A stretch of 64,000 bases of DNA from Nemophila menziesii (Eukaryota > Streptophyta > Magnoliopsida > Boraginales > Hydrophyllaceae). Made by a program: the position numbers and the translations under genes. Under the pieces are notes generated by a model. The model searched no databases, was not told the origin of the DNA, and was given only the letters and a program-made list of their open reading frames with translations. This document shows positions 55,523-64,000 of the stretch, piece after piece. The DNA is taken from NCBI GenBank assembly GCA_029959085.1, contig JARWIR010000062.1, positions 1,488,001 through 1,552,000 of the forward strand, given 5' to 3'. Position 1 is the stretch's first letter. Each line of letters begins with the position of its first letter.

Positions 55523-57373
55523 ATGGAGAATTATTACGCACAAAATATGCATGGGGCCCAAAGTCAAAAATTTTATCAAGAAGGTTCGAGCTATCAATTA
55601 CAAGCTCCACCACAACCCATGCATAATCCACAAAATGAAGCTATGACAGAAATGATGGATAAATTATTGATTCTGGTTCAAACTTTTACGCAGCTCAACA
55701 ATAAAACATCCAAGGAGCTAGCTGAAAAAGTGGAAGCCCTGGAGACACAAGTCACTCAAGTGACCAAATCTTCTCTAAAATTCCAACAAGAGTTTCCACC
55801 GTTAATCCGAAGTATCATAGAAGAACAGGTTCGACAAGCTCTTCCGTCTCATCAAGTTTTTGAAAGTATAAGTTATTTGGAAAACATGGAAGAGCAACAT
55901 GCGGAAAATATAGATGCTAATACAACCTTAATACGTTCTATGCACCAAAAATATCAAGCAATGGAGCAAAGATTAACGGACCTCACTACGATCAATCAAC
56001 AGTTACAACAAGAATTACATAAGAAACTGGGTTATAGCAATGTTGGGTTTGAAATTTCAACCGTAGAAGAACCAACCAAGCTTAGCTTAGAAGAAGTAAT
56101 TGTTAAAGATCAAATTACGAAGGAGGTTGAACCAGAATTCAAACATGTGGAAGAAGAAAAAGAAACCAATAAAGAAGAGACAACCGCACAAAAGGTGCAA
56201 AAAGAAGAAGACAAGGCGGAGACACCGCCTACACATCCGTTACTATCACCACCTCATCTACAAAGAATTACTTATCCTAGTGGTGATACTAAATCTGAAA
56301 CGTCAAGCCCAGAAGAAATCATTGTTCCTATACTCGACGTCCCATACATGCAAACTGGCCTAGGTAAACAAATTGATGATGATGCCACTGAAATCGATAG
56401 CGATGTTTGGTTCGATGTTGTTGAAGAGTTCAGCCTTCAAGAAGAGGAGGAAGTGGAATCACCACAAGTTCCACTTAATTAGCTAGAAGAACAAAGCACG
56501 ATATGCATAGAGGACGTAATCGCATATAAAGAGCCTACACCACCACTAGTCTGCAAGGAAGATCTGTCTAAAAAGAGTGAAAGTGTAGAAGTTGAGATTG
56601 AGAATAGGGACCGTACTAAAGAAAGCTTGACAACCATTCCAAAGAAACTACCACAAAAGATGCAAGAACTTGGAGCTTTATATCTCCACATTAATATAGG
56701 TGGTAATTTCAAAGCTAAACCGATGTGTGACTTGGGTTCAGGAAGGAATATCATGCCCAAGAGTTTGTTCGAGAAGTTAGGCATGGGAGATGCCAAAAGA
56801 AAAGATATTGATTTGCTGCTCCTAGATAATTCAACGATAAAACCATGGGGAGTCATTGAAGACGTGCTTGTCCAAGTAGGTACTTTAACTATACCTACAG
56901 ATTTTGTTATCCTTGATAGCATTGCAGGTCAACATGTTCCATTGATACTTGGACACCCATTCTTGGCGACAAGTCACAGCATAATTGATATTCCTAGGGG
57001 AACCGTGACTTTCCGAGTGGGAAAAGAATCTAAAACATTCCACTTGGTGGATGAAAAGCATGAGGAATCACGTAGAGAAAAAGCCCCGACACTCCGAGTT
57101 GTGACAAAAGAAATTAGAAAGAAAGTCCACAGTCAACCCGTGAAAAAGAGAATCAAAAGTGAGTTTGGGGTTGGTGACATGGTTGCATGGAAAGCCCCCA
57201 AACAAGAAAATAGACCACGGGGATTCAAGGATTCGTGGATGGGTCCGTTTGTAGTTACGAGAGTTATTTCGTCAAAACGGATTGAGATACAAGCTAAGAA
57301 GGGTCACAAACTTCGGATAGTAGATGAGCATGACTTAACCCGTTATTGGGGAGGTTATGTACGCAAGCCTTAA
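55523..57373 (+). CDS. Coiled-coil / protease / GPF-module ORF with in-frame UAG (element 4)
   Basis: One continuous frame of 617 codons with a single internal TAG at 56480-56482. Part one (residues 1-319) starts Gln-rich and has strong coiled-coil heptads (about 40-170), then a Glu/Lys/Pro/Thr-rich acidic region; it resembles only the C-terminal part of gag. After TAG, which is followed by CTA, the frame runs on into the protease (MCDLGSGRNIMPKSLFEKL, VIEDVLVQVGTLTIPTDFVILD, HVPLILGHPFLATS; active site D-L-G-S) and ends with FGVGDMVAWKAPKQENRPR, FKDSWMGPFVVTRVIS and RIVDEHDLTRYWGGYVRKP. The GPF module matches element 2 almost block for block. RT and integrase core are absent. A simple nonsense mutation or a leaky stop are both possible. 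Confidence 0.82.
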
Positions 57374-57689
57374 TCGAGGTAACACGTCTAACTTTGAAAG
57401 ACGTTAAACAAAAGTGCTGTACGGGAGACAACCCGTAGTTTTTTAATTTTCATGTCTTTTACGTTTTTAATTTATGTTTAGTTTAGTTAATTTTAGTTGA
57501 TATTGCATATTTGAGGAAGGTATTAGTGTTTTTGATGATTAGGTATTGGAGAAATCGAGTTAGGGAAGCGAGCAAAATTTTCCGGAACGGAGAAACTTCG
57601 ACAAGTCATATCTTTGCGCTCGGATGTCGAAATCAGGTGATCTTTGAGCCTAAACTGCATAACTTTTCGAGATCTAGCTGTTGGGGAGG
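57374..57689 (+). other. Post-pol spacer of element 4
   Basis: Noncoding. Begins with the conserved aacacgtctaactttgaaag, cgttaaacaaaag and gggagacaacccg blocks, the inverted match of 22921-22985. The ORF 57511-57741 is not supported. Confidence 0.6.
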
Positions 57690-57965
57690 TTTTTGCCAGG
57701 TGCGGTACACCGGACCTCAGCCGCGGTGCACCGCAGGGTAAAAACCCGTGCCACGGGTAGCAGCCATGTGTTGTGTACAGAAAAGAAAAAGAATTATAGC
57801 TGATGGGTCCGGTATACCGGACCCTAAACCGCGCCATGCACCGCACAAACACGTGCCACGGGGTCCTACCACGGGGTCCTACCACGGGTTTTTTGACGTA
57901 GAAGGTGCGGTGTACCCCGCGGTACACCCCCTGGTCCGCAGGGGTAGTCCGCACGAGCCGCCAGA
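57690..57965. repeat. CpG-rich palindrome cluster of element 4
   Basis: Variants of gcggtacaccggacc, cgcggtgcaccgcag, ggtataccgga and cccgtgccacggg; a direct repeat acggggtcctacc occurs twice at about 57858-57886. It ends about 5 bp before a TATA box. Confidence 0.85.
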
Positions 57966-58370
57966 GAGTGTATAAAGGAGGTATTAAGCTTTTAATTCCG
58001 AATTTATTAAACCTTAAGCTTCTCCTTCTTCCCCAAAACTTTCCCAACTCCATTGAAGCTCATAAAAACCTTCACCAATCATCAAAACACTACCAAATCA
58101 CCATGAATTCTCATCCAAATCCTGCCCTACATCATTACAAAGAAGATTCAAGCACCCAAATCATATCAAAACACCTAGAAACCAAGAATCAAAACCATGA
58201 ATTTCAAGATCTTCTTCTCAACCTTAAACCCACATCACTAAACCTTAATTCAATCATACCCACATGGAGAATTGTCATCCTAACACCTTTCCTAACCAAA
58301 ATAAAGCTTGTTCCACCTATGATCACCAGTTACAAATTTCAAGAGTGTTCAAAGCTTTGAGTTGGGGGTC
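57966..58370 (+). promoter_or_regulatory. TATA box, leader and purine tract before the env position (element 4)
   Basis: TATAAAGG at 57970-57977 follows the CpG cluster directly. The leader to 58355 parallels element 2 (tattaagcttttaattccga; tccaactccattgaagctca) and ends in TTTGAGTTGGGGGTC (58356-58370). The leader is open for about 150 codons in both elements. Confidence 0.55.
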
Positions 58371-58940
58371 AAAAGAGATGATAAAGAGAATAGAGATATT
58401 ATCAAGTGTTATGGGATATGAAGAATCAAAGCAAGGTATTGGGTATGTTCTAGATGAAATCAATTGAGATGGATAATAGTTTGGGAATATATTACAAGAT
58501 AATTGGAGTCAAGCAATTAGAGAGGAACCAGTTTTTGGTGGATTCAAATCCTAAAAAGCAAGCAATTGTAATTAGGGAGCAGAAGATACCAATACCTCTT
58601 CTAATCAAAGATTTCTATATCAAAGATGAACAAAAGCTTCTGGGACGCTAGTAGCGGTGTTCAAAACATATTCCTGGATGAACAACTGTCACATGAGAGA
58701 TTATTCAAAGAGCAAAGTTGGAAGAAGATTAACAAAAGATTTCTAGAGTGTGATTGATTTGGATATATGAAGATGTAAGGGAAAGCGAGTGGTGATACAG
58801 AGAAATTTACATACATGAAAGCACTGCACCCTATTTCGGGTATTGATCAGGCGAGGTAAATAGCCTCGAAGAGTATGTTTTCTTTCTTCCTTACCTTTTC
58901 TATGTGTGCAATATCTGTAGAATTTTAATTTTCTTTTATT
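58371..58940 (+). other. Unassigned sequence replacing the env-position ORF
   Basis: Right after the purine tract, where element 2 has its 410-residue ORF, element 4 has about 570 bp of different sequence. Two short open frames (58378-58467, 29 residues; 58454-58651, 65 residues, Lys/Ile-rich) are not recognised. The end (about 58850-58915) again resembles element 2 near 20740-20770 (cctcgaagagtatg), so the change looks like internal replacement. Confidence 0.5.
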
Positions 58941-60460
58941 TTATTTTTGAGTCTTTTCGAGTCGTGGGGACACGGCTCATTTTTGAGTTGGGGTGTGGGG
59001 ATTCGTTGTCTCTCATCTCCATTTTTCTGTTTTTTTAGGTAAAATTAAAATTTTTATGTGAAGGTTTAGATGTAGGTAGAGTGTGTTTAATAGCTTAAAA
59101 GCATAAGCTCAATGAATTAATGATAGCAAGTAGTATGTTTATGAGCTATTTTATTTGTATGCTTTGAGTAGTTGCAGGAAAACACACATTGATAGTAAAG
59201 AAAAGATTAGTGAGCAATGCGATAGAAAGTATGTTCGATCTCAGGGAACCTTGAGAAGTGTGTAGGCCGTGAGATCCAAGCTAGTTGACAAAACCATTTG
59301 ATGAAAGTGCTAAAGGTAAGAAAATAACGAAATTACATAGTGTAGAAAGTGATTAAGGCGGTTCTTTCATATTGAAACCATTTGAAAGCCTTTTTATACC
59401 TTCTCACCTTGTTATTTGATTTTATATGCTATATCCTTCTCAGCCCCTTCTAGCCTCTCTAAAGCCTTTTTATTTAAACAAGTTATAAGCCATATCCCTT
59501 TAGATTTTAGTACTTTTCCATATGACCCGCACTCGAATCGCGATGCATAGACAGTTGTTTTAGAGCTTGAGTTTGGGGTGGTGGGTCCACCATTATGGGA
59601 AATATTATTGGGATGGGAATTTTTGAGCTTATTAATTGTGCTTTGTGCTTTATATTGATGATGATTCACAAGATTATATTGTAACCCTTTGCCGGGGTAA
59701 TAGTGAATGAAAAAGAAGCTACGAGCTAATTTTGCCAATAAGGGCATAAAAATATATATATGAGAAAACAACGTAATATCTCATCATTAAAAAGAGAGTC
59801 ATAGCTAGAGAAAAAATTGATTTGAAAAGAAAAGAAAATATATATATTCGGACCGGCAAAGTGGAATTTTAGGTGAACATCTTATGCTTTAATTGGGTTA
59901 TTGGGGATGCTACTTTGTGCATCAAAGAAATCATTGGGTTGAGTGAGAAACATTTTATGAGAGTAACTCAAGCTCTAGGGCGATTCGTTGATGGCTAGTG
60001 AGGAGAGAGCCAAAAGCTCACTCTAAATTATCCAAATATACTTATCGTACCGTCCCTAAGCCTACATTACAACCTTAAAGACCTTTTGATTCTTTGCTAT
60101 GTAATTGAGAAGTGATTGAGACAATAGAGAGTAGTTAAGTGGAGCTTTGGATACTAGTAAGGTTCGATGAACAATCTATAGCTTCCTTGGGGAACTGAGT
60201 AAAGTCCCTCTCCTTCTTACATTGCGAAACTAATCTGATCTTGAATTCAAGCCGTGTTGACTGTGGATATGAGAAGTGTACAGGTATGTAGTTTTTAAAT
60301 ATTATTACATGAAATTTTCTGAGTAGTTGCTTCGAGTCTATTCTCCATATTCTTCTATCTTCTGTCTTTTGTTCTTAATTGACCTAGGTGTGTATTTAGA
60401 GACTTCCCTTTGTTTTTATCTTTATTGTATCGGGACGATACAACTTTGAGTTGGGGGTCT
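58941..60460 (+). other. Element 4 3' UTR and polypurine tract
   Basis: Noncoding sequence conserved with elements 1, 2 and 7. Purine-rich tracts are at 58984-59001 (gagttggggtgtgggga), 59563-59585 (gagcttgagtttggggtgg) and the terminal PPT at 60445-60460 (TTTGAGTTGGGGGTCT), which adjoins the 3' LTR. The 119-residue minus ORF at 59412-59771 is a shadow. Confidence 0.75.
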
Positions 60461-61953
60461 TGATGTCTCTTCATTTGTGATATATTTATATTAGGATGAG
60501 ACATCATTTTTAGTGATTTAGAAGTCATTTAGTCGATTTTCTTGAGAAATGCTACACTTTCCTATTTTGAGTCTTGATTTAGTTAAATAATATTTTTAGA
60601 GCATATTGGGTTTAATTATTTATTTAGTGTGAAGCATTAAAGATAATTATGGAGCTTAATTAGATTCCAAGTCAAAGACAACAACTTATGGAAAGAGATT
60701 AGCATGGTAATTGGAGATAAGGAAATAAAAGCTAAAAAGATGGAAAAAGAAAACCTGCCTAAATCTGGGATTCTGCATACACGTCCAAAGATATGCGTTT
60801 TTACCTAAGAAATAGGCCGAATCTGGTGATTTCCTTATAATGGGTCAAGATAATTCTGTTGCGATTCTTTTGGTATATTATGGAGCAAAAACCGACCAAT
60901 AACGAAGAAGATATGCTCAAAACGGTCCAGCAGTGTTTATCTTTATTTCCATACGAATTAGAGTTGGGCTTGGAGTCCACCACTTACTTCTCCTTCAAGA
61001 AAACGAATTAGGGCTTCCAAGATACCTATAAATACACCCTCTTATCATTGTAAACATGTCCTTGCTCAATTGCAAAGTATAGGCTTAGTCTTTACTTATA
61101 TTTTCTTAGTTTAAACAATAGCTTAGTCCTTTAGTTAGATATTCATCCATAGAATCAAGCTATTCATCCAAGAAGCAAGTTGACCTATAGAAGAAGACAA
61201 GAAGAAGAAGATTGGAGACTGATAACCCCTCTTCTACATCTCACCTTCTCTATATTTAGAGTAATTAGCTATAGATCTATTCTCAACCATATTTCTAAGC
61301 TTTTATTCTGTAAGTTTACTCTTAATTGTTGGATTATTATTTTGTCTTTAAATAATATTTGTTTATTCTAATTGGTTAAGCTTGGCGTATATTGTATTAT
61401 GTGTTTTGACCTATTTCCCTAGATTTGGCCAATCTTAGGATTAATCTTAGTTATTGACAACACCACATAATCGTCTAGTGTAACTAGATAGCCATTAAGG
61501 TTTGATTTAATCACCAATCATTACTTAGGAATCCCTAGTAGTGGAGAGGTTGCTCCTACGCCTAAGGAAAGGCTACGTAGAATTTAGAATCCTGGTTAAT
61601 ATATAATGCTTAATGTGACAGGTTAGAATAACAATTGAGTAATAGACGTAGTAATCCTAATCTATTTGACTTACTTTCATATTTAGTTATTTGTTTTATT
61701 TATTTTTTTTATTTATTTATTTGTGTTAGATAGTATTCATATTATTTTATCTTTTCATACTTTATTCCAAGCATATAAATTCATCTACGCTTGTTAAATA
61801 TAAGTAGATCTAACGGATACAATCCCTGCGAACGAACTTGACTTATCATTAAAACTTGCAAACGATCTGTGATACTTGCAGTGAGTTCCGTGGTTCTCAA
61901 GGGTGTGTGACTCTTTATTTATCTATTATTTTATCACACCTTTGTCCCCACCA
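60461..61953 (+). repeat. Element 4 3' LTR
   Basis: 1493 bp, TGATGTCTCT to GTCCCCACCA; carries an extra 12-bp T-rich insertion near 61703 compared with the 5' copy. Confidence 0.93.
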
Positions 61954-61958
61954 TTGAG

Positions 61959-62249
61959 GAACGGTACTCCACCCGTAGGGCGCGATATACTGCTTGAGGG
62001 CACTTCACTTATTGACTTACGATGTATTTCATACCATCATGACGCTTTGCAAGTTCTGTGGTATACCGCTCGATGGGCGCGGTATACCGTTCCACCTGTC
62101 GTGACACGATTTCTCCAAACTTTTCACCCCAAACTTATTCTTCATATTATCTACACACTAAAAACACCTATATTTTCCTCATTAATACAATATATACTAA
62201 AAAACACATAACTACTACTTTAAAACTAAAAATAAAAAGCTAAAAACAT
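61959..62249 (-). repeat. Rest of element 7 CpG cluster and spacer
   Basis: Continues 53672-53912 across the element 4 insertion: ggaacggtactccacccg, gtggtataccgctcg, gggcgcggtataccgttcc. From about 62110 AT-rich spacer follows. Confidence 0.65.
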
Positions 62250-63420
62250 AAAAGATTGCGGGTTGTCTCACGTAAGAACTTTTGTTTAACGCCTTTAAAG
62301 TTCAACGCCTTACCTACTCCACTTCTTGAATATGTAGCCTACCAAACTTCGGGTGAGGCTATGAACATCAACTATCCGAAGCCTTCGTCCTTTCTTGGCT
62401 TGAATATCTGTTAGTCTGTTTGAAACAACTTGTGTTACGACAAACGGTCAATTTTTGAAACTCTGTGGCATACTCTATTGTTTGGGTGCCTCCCGAGCGA
62501 CCTCATCACCGACACAAACTACTTTCAGCTTTAACCTCCACGGGTTTATGGTGGACCTTCTCTTTTTAACTCCTCGGGCATAACATGAATGATTGGGAGC
62601 TACAGTGACACCTTCTTTAGCTTCTTGTCCAAGACTGAAAATGTCTCAGACTCTTTATCTGTCGGATAATCATTGTCCCCTCATGAAAATTTATGATGCT
62701 TCGACTCGTGTCCAAGAACGACCATCCGAGTATGATAAGAGTCTGCTTATCTGCATCATATTCAAGAATAATAAAGTCATTAGTGATAGCCAACACGGGA
62801 CAAGAATGTCCTCTATGATTCCCCACGACTTTGTTGTTAAGCTGTTACCCAACTGTAGAACAACAAACATCTTATTGCATCCTTGATGCCTAACTTCTCA
62901 AACAATAACTTGGGCTTAAGCTTCACACTTGAACCCAAGTCACACATAGCTTTCATATCAAGATTACCACCTGATTTGGATAGGGAGGTTAAAACCTCCA
63001 GGACCTTGAAGCTTAGGTAGTAGCTTCTCTTCAATATTCTTCGAGACTCTCTCAGTATGAGACACGGTTTCGACCTCGACCTCTTCACCCTTACTCTTCT
63101 CGAAGATGACTCCCAAATCCGTTTCATCTGTGACAAAGTTCCCAGCATCAATGGTCCTTTCATGTCCTAAATCGACCACGTTCTTTGATGCACAAGGATC
63201 TTCAACTAAACTCTCTATAGGCTCTTTAATTACCAAAGATTTTGATTGAAGCGTTCTTACAAACACTTGGTGAGTCACAAGTTCTTTCCAAACTTTTTCT
63301 AATATCTCCTTTAATTTTTCCTCCACACCGTTGAAAAAGCCTTGTTTTGGACTCCACGTAGATATCAAAATCACCCAAGTTAGCAAATTTCTCACAAAAT
63401 TTGCTGGAAAAAGCATAAAA
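62250..63420 (-). pseudogene. Element 7 protease plus GPF module, decayed
   Basis: Minus-strand, several frameshifts. The 63416-62964 frame gives an acidic linker (EKLKEILEKVWKELVTHQVFVRTL) and LLPKLQGPGGFNLPIQI; then MKAMCDLGSSVKLKPKLLFEKLGI (active site D-L-G-S), NDFIILEYDADKQTLIILGWSFLDTS, and after more breaks VGDEVAREAPKQ, PFVVTQVVS and RRLRIVDVHSLTRS near 62520-62330. Same unusual order as elements 2 and 4, without RT or integrase core. The SWMG part of the GPF motif is deleted. Confidence 0.78.
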
Positions 63421-64000
63421 AATTTCCCCCATATGAAGGAGGTTCAGCCATCCTTAGAGGATTTCTCATCCGTAGCAGCTCCTCTCTACTCCGGTGGTCT
63501 GGCCAGCTGCTTCCCTAGGGGGGCTAAACCTTCAACAAGCTTCTAAGAAGACACATCCAATTCTTCCTCTTCAATGGTAGCCAAACTAGGGTTTAATTTT
63601 CCCAACCCCCTTTTCAGAATCACCTTTCTTCCATCCTTATATGCTCCAAGAAGACCAATATCTGGTGAGCTATGAGTTCGTGTGAGGCTAGTCATGCTCG
63701 TGAGAGATCGGGTACCTAGGTTTTCCCAAGACGTAAGGTTCTTAGGGTCCGGTAGATTCTTGGTACTGGAAGCAAGGCACGGTTTCTTTGTGCCACCCTG
63801 GTCAAAATCAGCCGGTGAAGAGTCTCGTGTATGAAGTGATTGTGTTTGGTTCATCAAGAGCACGTAAAAATGGAGAAAAACGGCGAGATAGATGCTAAAT
63901 CAAGGAAATTTAGGAAAAAACCCTCGAACCTCTCTCTAGTTATCTTTTATGAGGCTAGCTTTTTAACGTTTAAATTTTTCATGACTAAGCCATCTTTCTT
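63421..64000 (-). other. Unassigned region at the right edge
   Basis: Minus-strand ORF 63543-63863 (106 residues: TKKPCLASSTKNLPDPKNLTSWENLG, DGRKVILKRGLGKLNPS) looks somewhat like the N-terminal part of a plant LINE ORF1, but this is weak. A continuing broken frame runs to about 63440. The gag expected upstream of element 7's protease is not found here. Confidence 0.35.

Larger units (their letters stand above)
53913..61953 (+). mobile_element. Element 4: complete, highly reduced Athila-like element
   Basis: 8041 bp bounded by TTGAG (53908-53912 and 61954-61958) with LTRs of 1481 and 1493 bp that differ at about 16 sites plus one 12-bp T-rich insertion. Order: 5' LTR, PBS, coiled-coil ORF with protease and GPF module, CpG cluster with TATA, leader, unrelated replacement of the env-position ORF, 3' UTR, PPT, 3' LTR. 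It lacks the gag capsid domain, zinc knuckle, RT, RNase H and integrase core. It is nested in the CpG cluster of element 7. Confidence 0.93.

Noticed and set aside
55523..56482. Host coiled-coil protein gene
   Set aside because: Sits between a retrotransposon PBS and its protease in the same frame, inside intact LTRs.
1..64000. CRISPR arrays, tRNA or rRNA genes, bacterial operons
   Set aside because: None seen; repeats are LTRs, palindrome clusters, a minisatellite and a microsatellite, and the tRNA-like words are primer binding sites.

Overview
This window is AT-rich nuclear DNA of a flowering plant, probably a eudicot with a large, repeat-rich genome. The evidence is one host gene for a plastid RNA-binding protein with plant-type introns, embedded in plant LINEs, Athila-like Ty3/gypsy elements and a Sirevirus-like Ty1/copia element. 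I see no CRISPR array, rRNA or tRNA gene.

Layout, left to right. 1-951, 9426-9974 and 27509-28370 look like three pieces of one minus-strand LINE (LINE A). It is split by two Athila-like elements. Element 1 (952 to about 9425) is rearranged: a 3' LTR containing a solo LTR, a 3' UTR, a scrap of the env-position ORF, and an inverted second copy of the 3' UTR with another solo LTR in it. Element 2 (9975-27503, 5-bp duplication ATACT, 1528-bp LTRs) is complete and carries a nested, very young copia element (11921-19541, duplication GATAG, 1163-bp LTRs with one mismatch seen by eye, intact pol). 28370-29150 is the 3' end of LINE B. 29865-31079 is the single host gene. LINE C (31338-37645, 16-bp duplication) lies just upstream of it. 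LINE D (about 37700-39212 and 41936-42675) is broken by truncated element 3 (39213 to about 41700). 42676-46109 is a decayed Athila-type pol (element 5). 46110-49924 holds an LTR piece and a decayed gag-protease element (element 6). Element 7 (about 49925-53912 and 61959 to about 63420) is a minus-strand relative of element 2. It is split by element 4 (53913-61953, duplication TTGAG).

The most interesting content is a related group of non-autonomous Athila-like elements (2, 4 and 7). In all three the protease is joined directly to an integrase C-terminal-like (GPF) module, and reverse transcriptase, RNase H and the integrase core are absent. Elements 2 and 4 share a CpG-rich palindromic cluster, a TATA box, a leader and a PPT-like word immediately before the site of the env-position ORF, which looks like an internal promoter. 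The same cluster-plus-TATA layout is present in the LTR of the copia element. Elements 2 and 4 also differ at the gag-protease junction: a canonical -1 slippery heptamer in element 2 and an in-frame UAG-CUA in element 4. All calls come from reading the sequence and its translations; no database search was run.
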